The notes under the pieces: generated by a model
The model's input: the letters and a program-made list of their open reading frames with translations, nothing else
What the model was told of the DNA's origin: nothing
Databases searched by the model: none
Program-made: the position numbers and the translations under genes
Shown here: positions 1-7,659 of the stretch, piece by piece
Numbering within the stretch: the first letter of the stretch is position 1
Layout: each line of letters begins with the position of its first letter
From: Roseiterribacter gracilis
GTDB lineage: Bacteria; Pseudomonadota; Alphaproteobacteria; BOG-932; Roseiterribacteraceae
DNA: 64,000 nucleotides
Reading direction: 5' to 3'
Assembly: GCA_018332375.1 (NCBI GenBank)
Contig: BOPV01000001.1
Span: 496,001 to 560,000 of the forward strand

Positions 1-402
1 CTGATCCTGCCGGTTGCGGCCTTGGTAATGGTCGAGATGGGCACCGTCGCGCGCATGACGCGGTCGAGCACGATCGAAGTGCTGCGCCTCGATTACATCA
101 CCCACGCGCGCGCCAAGGGCGCACCCGAGAGTCGCGTCTTGTGGAAGCACGCGTTTCCGAACGCCTTCGCACCGACTTTGACGGTGATCGGCCTATTGCT
201 CGGTCACATGCTGGGCGGCGTTGCGGTCATCGAAACTGTTTTCACCTTGCCCGGCCTGGGACGCTTCCTCGTCGATGCGATCTCGTCGCGCGATTACCCG
301 GTGATCCAAGGATGTTTGCTGCTCGTCGCGTTGATCCGCGTCATGGTCAATCTGCTGGTGGATCTGCTGTATCCGCTGTTCGATCCCCGGGTGCGGCTAT
401 GA
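1..402 (+). CDS. ABC transporter permease (DppB/OppB type), 5' partial
   Basis: This is the C-terminal 133 residues of an inner-membrane permease of the peptide/nickel ABC importer family; the start lies before the window. The cytoplasmic coupling (EAA) loop is visible as YITHARAKGAPESRVLW followed by KHAFPNA. It is followed by hydrophobic segments and the family's typical end with LVDLLYPLFDPRVRL. The stop codon overlaps the start of the next permease (ATGA), so the two are translationally coupled in one operon with the ATPase. The substrate cannot be read from the sequence; oligopeptides, dipeptides, glutathione or nickel are all used by this family. Confidence 0.93.
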   Translation: MILPVAALVMVEMGTVARMTRSSTIEVLRLDYITHARAKGAPESRVLWKHAFPNAFAPTLTVIGLLLGHMLGGVAVIETVFTLPGLGRFLVDAISSRDYPVIQGCLLLVALIRVMVNLLVDLLYPLFDPRVRL

Positions 403-1229
403 GCAAGTTCAAACGCATTCTGCGCCGCCCCAATGCGGTGATCGGCATCATCTTGATCGCGATCGTGCTGCTGGCTGCGGCGGTGGGGCAGATCTGGACG
501 CCGCACAATCCGGTCATCGCCGCAATGTCGGAACGGCTGAAGCCGCCGAGCTTGCAATATCTGCTTGGCACCGACGAATTCGGTCGCGACATCTTTTCGC
601 GCGTGCTGGTCGCTGCAGGCGTGTCGGTGATGGTCAGTTTCGGCACAGTGCTGATGGCGGTGTCGATCGGCACCATTCTCGGCGCGGTCGCGGGCTTCGT
701 CGGCGGCGTCGTCGACCATCTGACGATGCTGGTCACCGACGCGCTGATGGCCTTCCCGGGAATTCTGCTTGCGCTCGGCATCATGGCGATCCTCGAGCCC
801 GATCCGACCGGCGTCATTCTGGCGTTGGGGATGGCCTATATCCCGAACGTCGTACGCGTCGTGCGCGGCCAGGTTCTGTCGATCCGCGAACGCGAATATG
901 TCGAAGCGTCGAAAGTGATCGGCAACGGCCCGCTTTACACCGTGCTGGTGCATGTGATCCCGAACTGCATCTCGCCGCTGACCGTGCTCGCCACCTCGAT
1001 GTTCGGCAGCGCCATTCTGGCCGAAAGCGCTTTGTCGTTTCTCGGTGCGGGCGTCGCGCCACCGACCCCGACCTGGGGCGGCATGTTGGCAGAGAGCCGC
1101 GCCTATATGGAGCAGGCGCCCTGGTTCTGCATTTTCCCCGGCCTTGCGATCACGATCGCGCTGCTCGGCATCAACCTGTTCGGCGACGCGCTGCGCGACT
1201 GGTTCGACCCGCGGATGAATCAGCTATGA
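399..1229 (+). CDS. ABC transporter permease (DppC/OppC type)
   Basis: This is the second membrane subunit (276 aa) of a peptide-type ABC importer. It has an N-terminal membrane segment (about residues 17-37), a periplasmic stretch containing LLGTDEFGRDIFSRV, which is typical of DppC/GsiD proteins, and then five hydrophobic segments. The EAA loop reads EYVEASKVIGNGPLYTVL followed by HVIPN. The ATG at 399 overlaps the preceding stop as ATGA; an upstream in-frame ATG at 141 would only extend through the other permease gene and is not credible. Its own stop overlaps the ATPase start in the same way, giving a three-gene coupled transporter operon. Confidence 0.95.
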   Translation: MSKFKRILRRPNAVIGIILIAIVLLAAAVGQIWTPHNPVIAAMSERLKPPSLQYLLGTDEFGRDIFSRVLVAAGVSVMVSFGTVLMAVSIGTILGAVAGFVGGVVDHLTMLVTDALMAFPGILLALGIMAILEPDPTGVILALGMAYIPNVVRVVRGQVLSIREREYVEASKVIGNGPLYTVLVHVIPNCISPLTVLATSMFGSAILAESALSFLGAGVAPPTPTWGGMLAESRAYMEQAPWFCIFPGLAITIALLGINLFGDALRDWFDPRMNQL

Positions 1230-2956
1230 GCAAACTTCTGACGATCGACGGTTTGACCGTCTCGTTCCCGACGCCGGCCGGCGGGCGCAACGAAGTCGTC
1301 AAACGCGCCAGCCTGACGATCGCGCCAGGCGAAGTGCACGGGCTGGTCGGTGAATCCGGTTCGGGAAAAACCATGATCGCGCGCGCGATCCTCGGTCTGT
1401 TGCCGCCGGGCGGCCGCATCGATGGCGGTTCGATCAAGTTTGACGGGCAGGAGCTGCTGGGGCTCGACAATGAGTCGTTGCGCAAGCTGCGCGGAGCCCG
1501 CATCGGCATGGTGTTTCAGGAGCCGCTGACGTCGCTGAACCCGGCGCTGCCGATCGGCAAGCAGCTGGCGGAGTCCTTGGCGCTGCACAGCGATCTCAGC
1601 GACGCGGAGATCCGCAAACGCTCGATCGAGATGCTGGCTGCATTCCGCATGCCCGATCCGGAAGGCTGTCTGTCGCGCTATCCGCACGAATTTTCGGGCG
1701 GCATGCGCCAGCGCATCATGCTTGCGTCGGTGCTGTTGCCGCGGCCGGCCTTGCTGCTCGCCGACGAACCAACCACGGCACTCGACGTGCTGGTACAAAA
1801 GCAGGTGTTGGATCTAGCGGCGTCGGTGTGTCGCGATCTCGGCACCGCGATCCTGTTGATCACGCACGATCTTGGCGTGGTTGCGAGCTATTGCGACCAG
1901 GTCACGGTGATGCGGTATGGCGAAGTGCTGAATGACGGTTCGGTCGAGCAGATTCTGCTGAACCCGTCTGATCCCTATACGCGCAAGCTGCTCGACTCGC
2001 TGCCCAAGCGCGGCGAGGGCGGACCGCGCACGACGGCGATCGGCGACGAGCTGCTACGCGTCGAGAATCTCGAGGTCCATTTCAAGAAGCGGCGCTTCTT
2101 CTGGCAGACGCCGATCGTCAAACGCGCGCTGGCCGGTGTCGACGTGTCGATTGGCAAAGGCGAGACCTTGGCCGTCGTCGGTGAATCCGGATCGGGCAAG
2201 ACAACGCTCGGCCGTACCGTTGCCGGTCTCGCCAAGGCGGCGTCGGGGCGTGTGTTGTTCGACGGCACGCCGGTCGAGCAGGGCGGGCGCGCCTTGCGGT
2301 CGCGCGTGCAGATGGTGTTCCAGGATCCGTTCTCGTCGCTCGATCCGCGCTGGCGGATCGGACGCGTGGTCGGCGAAGGGCTGCGCCACACCGACGTGCC
2401 GAAGGCGGAACGCGCTGCACTGGTGCGGCAAACGTTGGTCGATGTCGGCCTGACCGAACAACATTACGACCGCTTTCCGCATGAATTGTCGGGCGGGCAG
2501 CGTCAGCGCGTCGCGATTGCGCGTGCGGTGGTGATGCGGCCGGAGCTGATCATTGCCGACGAGCCCGTGTCGGCGCTCGACGTGACGGTGCAGGCCCAGA
2601 TCCTGGCCTTGTTCCGCGACCTGCAGGTCAAGTTTGGATTCTCCTACCTGTTCATCTCGCACCATCTGGGCGTGGTTGAGCAGGTGAGCGACCGCGTCGT
2701 CGTTCTGTATCAAGGCCGCGTCGTCGAAGAGGGCACGCGCGACCAGATCTTCGACGATCCGCGCCATCCCTATACACGCGCGCTATTGTCGGCGGTGCCC
2801 GACATTCGCCCGGCGCCTGGCGGCGGCTGGCATGTCGAAGTGCGCGACCTTGAACGCGTGCCGCCACCGGACGGGCGCAGTTTCATCGAAGACGGGTTGG
2901 CGCCCGTCGATCTGATCGAGATCGCGCCCGGCCATCGCATCGCCGTAGCAGCGTGA
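1226..2956 (+). CDS. Fused double ATPase of peptide-type ABC importer (DppD-DppF fusion)
   Basis: This 576-aa cytoplasmic protein carries two complete nucleotide-binding domains, so it supplies both ATPases that most dpp/opp systems encode separately. Domain 1 (about residues 1-260) has Walker A GESGSGKT, signature FSGGMRQR and Walker B LLLADEPTTALD. Domain 2 (about 275-530) has GESGSGKTTLG, LSGGQRQRVAIARA and LIIADEPVSALD. Each ends with the oligopeptide-transporter element (NPSDPYTRKLL; HPYTRALLSAVP). The ATG overlaps the permease stop. Such fusions are common in alphaproteobacterial importers (GsiA-like). A binding-protein gene is not adjacent downstream; it may lie before the window, or be the distant gene at 11149-12810. 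Confidence 0.95.
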   Translation: MSKLLTIDGLTVSFPTPAGGRNEVVKRASLTIAPGEVHGLVGESGSGKTMIARAILGLLPPGGRIDGGSIKFDGQELLGLDNESLRKLRGARIGMVFQEPLTSLNPALPIGKQLAESLALHSDLSDAEIRKRSIEMLAAFRMPDPEGCLSRYPHEFSGGMRQRIMLASVLLPRPALLLADEPTTALDVLVQKQVLDLAASVCRDLGTAILLITHDLGVVASYCDQVTVMRYGEVLNDGSVEQILLNPSDPYTRKLLDSLPKRGEGGPRTTAIGDELLRVENLEVHFKKRRFFWQTPIVKRALAGVDVSIGKGETLAVVGESGSGKTTLGRTVAGLAKAASGRVLFDGTPVEQGGRALRSRVQMVFQDPFSSLDPRWRIGRVVGEGLRHTDVPKAERAALVRQTLVDVGLTEQHYDRFPHELSGGQRQRVAIARAVVMRPELIIADEPVSALDVTVQAQILALFRDLQVKFGFSYLFISHHLGVVEQVSDRVVVLYQGRVVEEGTRDQIFDDPRHPYTRALLSAVPDIRPAPGGGWHVEVRDLERVPPPDGRSFIEDGLAPVDLIEIAPGHRIAVAA

Positions 2957-2968
2957 TTGCGCCGCGTG

Positions 2969-3802
2969 ATGCGCAAGCTTGGGCGGTACGAACTCGGCAA
3001 GACCGGCATCATCGCGCTGCAGGCCGATCCACGCGTCAGCTACGCGGCCTATATTCCGTCGCGCTACGACGTCGCCAAGTCCGAGACGCAGCGCTTTGAT
3101 CTGATCATCGGCCAGCATGGCAGCGCGCGCTTGGTGCGCGAATATCGCAACGGCTTTGCCGACCTGGCTGAACGGCGCAATGCGTTCGTTCTGTCGCCGC
3201 TCTTTCCGATTGGGTTGGTCGAAGTGGGCGACGCGGACGGGTTCAAGCGGCTCGAATTTCGCGGCTTGCGCTATGACCTATTGTTGTGGGCGATGGTCGA
3301 GGAGCTGGAGACGCGCTACGGCGTCGCCTTCGAACGGATCGTGATCCATGGCTTTTCCGGCGGCGGACAATTCGTGCATCGCTTCGCCTATCTGCACGCG
3401 CACCGGCTGCATGCGATTTCGGTCGGTGCGCCGGGCAAGGTGACGTTGCTCGACGATGATCGCGACTGGTGGGTCGGTACGCGCGACGTCGAACGCCGCT
3501 TCGGCCGGCCGATCGACCGCGAAGCGCTGCGCCATCTGCACGTGCAGCTGATCGTCGGCGCCGACGATACCGACACGGACGAGATCACGGTCGAACCCGA
3601 CTCGCCCTTGTGGATGGACGGTGCCAACGATGCCGGCGTCACGCGCATCGATCGGTTGCGTACGCTGTCCGACAATTGGAAACGCAACGGCATCGACAAT
3701 GAATTGGAACTGGCCGCGGGCGTCGGGCACAAAGGCACGACGGGTATTATGGATGCGGTCAACCGGTTCTTCGACCGGGCGCTGGATGCGAAGCGCAACT
3801 AG
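2969..3802 (+). CDS. Alpha/beta-hydrolase fold protein
   Basis: This is a predicted alpha/beta hydrolase of about 277 aa. The nucleophile elbow is visible as IHGFSGGGQFVHRF (G-F-S-G-G), and a late histidine lies in AAGVGHKGTTGIMD, as expected for the catalytic His. No signal peptide is seen, so it is probably cytoplasmic. It starts directly after the ATPase gene: in-frame TTG (2957), GTG (2966) and ATG (2969) are all possible and none has a clear ribosome-binding site; ATG is chosen. It appears to be in the transporter operon, so it may act on the imported compound, but the substrate is unknown. It resembles PHB-depolymerase/esterase-like hydrolases only at the fold level. Confidence 0.8.
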   Translation: MRKLGRYELGKTGIIALQADPRVSYAAYIPSRYDVAKSETQRFDLIIGQHGSARLVREYRNGFADLAERRNAFVLSPLFPIGLVEVGDADGFKRLEFRGLRYDLLLWAMVEELETRYGVAFERIVIHGFSGGGQFVHRFAYLHAHRLHAISVGAPGKVTLLDDDRDWWVGTRDVERRFGRPIDREALRHLHVQLIVGADDTDTDEITVEPDSPLWMDGANDAGVTRIDRLRTLSDNWKRNGIDNELELAAGVGHKGTTGIMDAVNRFFDRALDAKRN

Positions 3803-4526
3803 GGCAGGGCTGGCTTCGCTGCTGTTGCTCGGGTTGACCAACATCGCCAACGCCGCGCCCGAAGATCGCCGCAAGCTCGACGAGTTCAAACGCATCGTGG
3901 CGCGCGACGACGTTGCCGAACTCGACCGCTACCGCGCCGACAATCGCACCTTGCTGGCAAGCAGCGACGCGCGGCCGCGTATCGTGTTGCTGGGTGACTC
4001 GATCCTGTTTCATTGGACCGACGACAAGCTGCCCGCACCAGCCAAGCTGAACCTGATCAATCGCGGCATCCCCGGACAGAACACCACGCAGATGCTGCTG
4101 CGCTTCGAAGACGACGTGGTTGCGCTTGCGCCCAAAACGGTCGTGCTGATGGGCGGCACCAACGATCTGCGCGTCTATGAAGGCGAACCGGCCGCCGCAC
4201 GTGACGACGTTGTCGCGCGCGCGACGCGCAACCTCACCGCGATGGCCGACATTGCGCAGGCGCAAGGCATCAAAGTCATCTTGTGCACCGTGCCGCCGTT
4301 TGGTTCCGACCCGAAGCTGCAGCGCGACCTTGGCACCGTGCTGGCGCTCAACGACTGGATCCGGTCGTTCGCAAAAGCGCGCACCTATCCGGTTGCAGAT
4401 ACCTTCATGTCGCTTGCCGATCCGGCCGGCTATCTGCCTGTCGAGCTTGCGCCCGACGGGCTGCATCCCAACGACGAAGGCTATCGCCGCATGTGGCGGC
4501 GGCTGGAGACGGCGCTAAAGTCTTAG
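3786..4526 (+). CDS. SGNH/GDSL-family esterase, secreted
   Basis: This 246-aa SGNH hydrolase has an N-terminal signal peptide (MRSATRAGLASLLLLGLTN, cleavage probably after ANA). All four blocks are present: GDSI (block I, nucleophile Ser), RGIPGQNT (block II Gly), GGTNDL (block III Asn) and DGLHPND (block V Asp/His). It probably deacylates a sugar or lipid ester in the periplasm (TesA/acylhydrolase type). The chosen ATG lies 17 nt inside the preceding hydrolase gene and is the only start giving a clean signal peptide. Its end overlaps by 4 nt the convergent gene on the other strand. Confidence 0.88.
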   Translation: MRSATRAGLASLLLLGLTNIANAAPEDRRKLDEFKRIVARDDVAELDRYRADNRTLLASSDARPRIVLLGDSILFHWTDDKLPAPAKLNLINRGIPGQNTTQMLLRFEDDVVALAPKTVVLMGGTNDLRVYEGEPAAARDDVVARATRNLTAMADIAQAQGIKVILCTVPPFGSDPKLQRDLGTVLALNDWIRSFAKARTYPVADTFMSLADPAGYLPVELAPDGLHPNDEGYRRMWRRLETALKS

Positions 4527-6016
4527 CGACCGACCAGCGTCGGTCGCGTCGTTGCGCTGCTATTCGTATTGACGCTGCGGTCGAGCCGTAATTCGTCGCC
4601 GGCGAACGAGCAAACGACCGTGTCGCAGAAGGCGGTTTCGATGAACCGCCAGCGCATGACGAACCGGTCCGGAGTTTCCCACGCGCCTTGCGCGACGACG
4701 CGCATCGAATCCGGCTGATAGGCGTGGTGCAACTTCGCGCCTGTCATCGTCGTCGTGCCTTCGACCGGCGTGCCCAGCCCGACCTCGATCCGGTGCGTGC
4801 CGCGCGCGTCGGTCATGGCGAAGACGCAGCGATTGGCGCTGAACTGCAGCTCGACATCGGTCACGCCGTCTTCGTTCGGTTCGATGCGCCAGCTGCGGCG
4901 TGCGTCGGCACGCGGCGACGTGGTTTCGCCTTGGGGTTTGTCGGGCAGAGCCAGCGTGCGCAGCCTTGCGGCAAGCGCCGCGTCCGTGCCGCTGCGTCCG
5001 CCGCCAAGCGCGGGAACAAGATGCGTCGCAATCGCCTGGTACAGTCGCCGGTCGCGCGGCTGCAGCCCCGCGGTGGTGACGACGACGGCGTTCAAGGCGG
5101 GCCAGATGATGCACATCTGGCCGAACAGACCCGACGCGTAATAGCCGCCATCCGCGGTCATCCACCATTGAAAGCCATAGCCGGGGCGTCGCAGCGATGC
5201 ATCGATCGGACCGTCGGGACGCGTATAGCGTTTGCCGTCGAGATCGCCGATCCAGACTTCGCGCACCTGGTTGCGCGTCGCATCGCGCACCCACGCATCC
5301 CACAAAATGCGCGCGCCGTTCCAGACGCCGCCTTGCGCATGCAACAGGCCGAACTTGGCCATGTCCTCGGTCGTGCAGACGAGGCCATTGCCGCCGGTAT
5401 TGTAGCCTTCGGGCGACACGTCCCACGACACCGGCCCCATACCGAGCGGATCCATCATACGTTCGCGCAGCAGATCGTAGGCGGTGCGACCGGTCACCTT
5501 GGTCACGATCGCCGACAGGATGTAGCTGGTGGCACTGCTATAGATGAAATGATCGCCGGGTACGTCGTCGACGGGTTCGGCAAGAAACAGGCGGATCCAG
5601 CTTTCCGCGCTGCCGCGCCATTCGCCGCCCGAAATGCCGGTGCGATGTCCGGTGCGCATCGTCAGCAGATCCTGCACCGTCATGGCGGCGAGATTGTCGC
5701 TGACCTTGGCCGGACGATGTTCGGGGAAGAAATCGACCACGCGGTCGTCGAAGCGCAGCAACTTGTCGTCGATCGCAACGCCGACCGCGGTCGCGGTCCA
5801 GCTTTTGGTGGAGGAATGCTGCATGTGGGGAACGTCCAGCCGGTAGGGCTGCAACGCCGCCTCGGCGATCACCGCACCGTTCTGCACGATCATCAGACTG
5901 TGCAGCTCCAGTTCGTTCGCCTGCACCTCGTCGAGAAAGCGGCTGATCCCGCCGGGATCGGTGCCTTGCGATGACGGCGTCGCGCGCGGGAGAGCGGTAC
6001 CCAAAGTCAATTGCAT
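4523..6016 (-). CDS. Beta-lactamase-fold serine hydrolase
   Basis: This 497-aa protein belongs to the class C beta-lactamase/penicillin-binding-protein-like family (esterase EstB, DD-peptidase and 6-aminohexanoate-dimer hydrolase relatives). The SxxK motif is SSTK at residues 68-71 (MQHSSTKSWTA), and the YSSATSY segment fits the second catalytic Tyr position. The first about 345 residues form the hydrolase domain. The remaining about 140 residues are a beta-rich C-terminal extension common in this group. No signal peptide is evident. Its role is unknown; resistance to beta-lactams should not be assumed from the fold. Confidence 0.87.
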   Translation of the reverse strand: MQLTLGTALPRATPSSQGTDPGGISRFLDEVQANELELHSLMIVQNGAVIAEAALQPYRLDVPHMQHSSTKSWTATAVGVAIDDKLLRFDDRVVDFFPEHRPAKVSDNLAAMTVQDLLTMRTGHRTGISGGEWRGSAESWIRLFLAEPVDDVPGDHFIYSSATSYILSAIVTKVTGRTAYDLLRERMMDPLGMGPVSWDVSPEGYNTGGNGLVCTTEDMAKFGLLHAQGGVWNGARILWDAWVRDATRNQVREVWIGDLDGKRYTRPDGPIDASLRRPGYGFQWWMTADGGYYASGLFGQMCIIWPALNAVVVTTAGLQPRDRRLYQAIATHLVPALGGGRSGTDAALAARLRTLALPDKPQGETTSPRADARRSWRIEPNEDGVTDVELQFSANRCVFAMTDARGTHRIEVGLGTPVEGTTTMTGAKLHHAYQPDSMRVVAQGAWETPDRFVMRWRFIETAFCDTVVCSFAGDELRLDRSVNTNSSATTRPTLVGR

Positions 6017-6027
6017 CGTCGTGCCAA

Positions 6028-6459
6028 TCAGAGAGATTTACGTAGCGCGTCGTCATTGCCGACGCGGTAGCCGCGGGCGCGATAGAAGCGCGCCGCGGTC
6101 GCGGTGGATTGCAAGGTGCAGCGCGTCAGCCCGTGCGAACGCGCCCAATCTTCCATTGCCGCAAGCAGCTGCTTGCTGACGCCGGTGAAGCGCGCGTCGG
6201 GGGCGACATAGTTGAGCAGAATATGCCCGTCATCGCGGATCAGTCCGAACCCGACCAAGCTGTCGTCGCGCGTCGCGACGAACGCGGCATTGGTCGCAGA
6301 CTTGATCCAGTCACGCAGCTGGTCCGGCGTCTTATTCGCAAGCCACCGTTCGATACGTTCAGGATCGCCGTTGTGGTCGCGCGCGCAGAGTTCGGTGATT
6401 GAGCGGCGCAGCACCAGCGCGGCTGCTTCAGCGTCGCTTTCGACGGCGGCGCGGATCAT
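6028..6459 (-). CDS. GNAT-family N-acetyltransferase
   Basis: This 143-aa single-domain GNAT acetyltransferase starts IRAAVESDAEAAALVLRRSI. The central beta-strand region NYVAPDARFTGVSKQLLAAM is where the acetyl-CoA pyrophosphate loop falls, and the C-terminal motif ATAARFYRARGYR is typical of the family. The ATG at 6459 overlaps the stop of the upstream membrane protein as ATGA, which decides against a start 19 codons further upstream. The coupling suggests co-expression with the PepSY and TonB-receptor genes, so an iron/siderophore-related role is possible, but the substrate is unknown. Confidence 0.88.
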   Translation of the reverse strand: MIRAAVESDAEAAALVLRRSITELCARDHNGDPERIERWLANKTPDQLRDWIKSATNAAFVATRDDSLVGFGLIRDDGHILLNYVAPDARFTGVSKQLLAAMEDWARSHGLTRCTLQSTATAARFYRARGYRVGNDDALRKSL

Positions 6460-7559
6460 GTCGTTGCCGCGCGTGCAGCCGCGCTGCGTCGGCGCGCACG
6501 CGTACGGCGCAGCCACATCCAGACGCCAGTCACCGCCAACAGCAACGGGACGGTCGCGGTGAGCCAGATCAGAAGACGGCCGAAGGTGCCCAGCGCGTCG
6601 CCTTTATGAATCCATAAGATCGTTTCGGGCACGTCGACCGCGGGCGGCACGTCGGCGCGGCCGTAGCGCGCGATCACTGCGCCGTCATATCCGTTGAAAT
6701 AAACGCGCCCGGTCGCTTCGCCGTGTTGGTTGCCGACCACGACGGTGACGCTCTGGCCGTCTTTGCCTGCGAAGCGCACGTCGCGTGCAACGCCGCCATC
6801 GGCGAGCGCGGTTGCGACGAACGTGTCGGCGCGCAGCAACTTCGCGCCCGGCTGCACCGGCACGGCAGGGATTTTCAGGTTGCGCAGCGCCAGTCCCGCT
6901 TGCAGTTGCGGCTTGAGCGCGGTCAACGCACCGGTCGTGACCAACGGAATCAGCACGACGCAAGCGACGACGCCAATGACGCGATGCAGATCGAGCAGAG
7001 CCCGGCCGCGTCCTGCGTCGAGCTTCATCTTGAAGCCCGCTTGCAGCCCCGCGCGCCCTGGCCACCATAAAAGCGGGCCGGTGATCAGCAGAAACAGCAA
7101 ATAGGTGGTGCCGAGCAAGCCGACGACGAAGCGTCCGTCGTCACCGGCGAGCAGCGCGTAGTGGAGGCGGAACAGAAGCTCGCCTGGAATTGCGGCAAGC
7201 GGCAGCACGCCAAGCACATTGCCGTTGCTGGGATCGACCGTTGCGATCCGTGCGTTGAGCGAGCCGCCAGACGAGCCCAGCCAGGCGCGATAGACGCCGT
7301 CCTTGTAAGCAGGGAGTTCGATCCGCGACACGCGCGTGTCGGGCGCAACCGCGCGCACCGCATCCAGCGCGGTCTGCACGTCGATCACAACCGGACCGCC
7401 GGAGCCGCGCAACAGCGACGGCATCAGCAGCCGATCTAGATCTTCGCGCCAAACGATCGCGAGTCCGGTCAGCGACTGCATAACGATCCAAAGACCGATC
7501 AGCAGCCCGGTCCAGCGATGGAACTTGACGAGAAAGCGACGTGTCCGCGGCGAAAGCAC
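6456..7559 (-). CDS. PepSY-associated TM helix protein (PiuB-like)
   Basis: This 367-aa inner-membrane protein belongs to the PepSY-TM family, often found beside TonB-dependent siderophore receptors and thought to help ferric-siderophore reduction or release in the periplasm. The N-terminus FHRWTGLLIGLWIVMQSLTG is the family's first membrane helix with its conserved His. Further helices lie near residues 150-170, 190-215 and 325-350, and the periplasmic part contains the PepSY-like region. The start is GTG. It sits downstream of the receptor gene, separated by a strong terminator hairpin, and is translationally coupled to the acetyltransferase gene. Confidence 0.9.
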   Translation of the reverse strand: MLSPRTRRFLVKFHRWTGLLIGLWIVMQSLTGLAIVWREDLDRLLMPSLLRGSGGPVVIDVQTALDAVRAVAPDTRVSRIELPAYKDGVYRAWLGSSGGSLNARIATVDPSNGNVLGVLPLAAIPGELLFRLHYALLAGDDGRFVVGLLGTTYLLFLLITGPLLWWPGRAGLQAGFKMKLDAGRGRALLDLHRVIGVVACVVLIPLVTTGALTALKPQLQAGLALRNLKIPAVPVQPGAKLLRADTFVATALADGGVARDVRFAGKDGQSVTVVVGNQHGEATGRVYFNGYDGAVIARYGRADVPPAVDVPETILWIHKGDALGTFGRLLIWLTATVPLLLAVTGVWMWLRRTRARRRSAAARAATT

Positions 7560-7594
7560 GGTTCAAAGATCTCCGCTGCGCGCGAGAAAGGAAA

Positions 7595-7620
7595 GGGCGG
7601 CATTCCGAAGAATGCCGCCC
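7595..7620 (-). terminator. Rho-independent terminator after TonB receptor
   Basis: A perfect 11-bp GC-rich stem (GGGCGGCATTC pairing with GAATGCCGCCC) encloses a CGAA loop. On the minus strand it is followed by TTTCCTTTC. It lies 40 nt after the receptor stop and 36 nt before the PepSY gene, so it would separate or attenuate expression between them. Confidence 0.8.
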
Positions 7621-7659
7621 CAGGAGAACGGGAGGAGAGAGCCCGTTAGAAACGGCCCG

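Noticed and set aside
4688..5974. 428-codon plus-strand frame opposite the beta-lactamase-fold gene
   Set aside because: It has shadow-type composition and lies entirely within the SxxK hydrolase gene.
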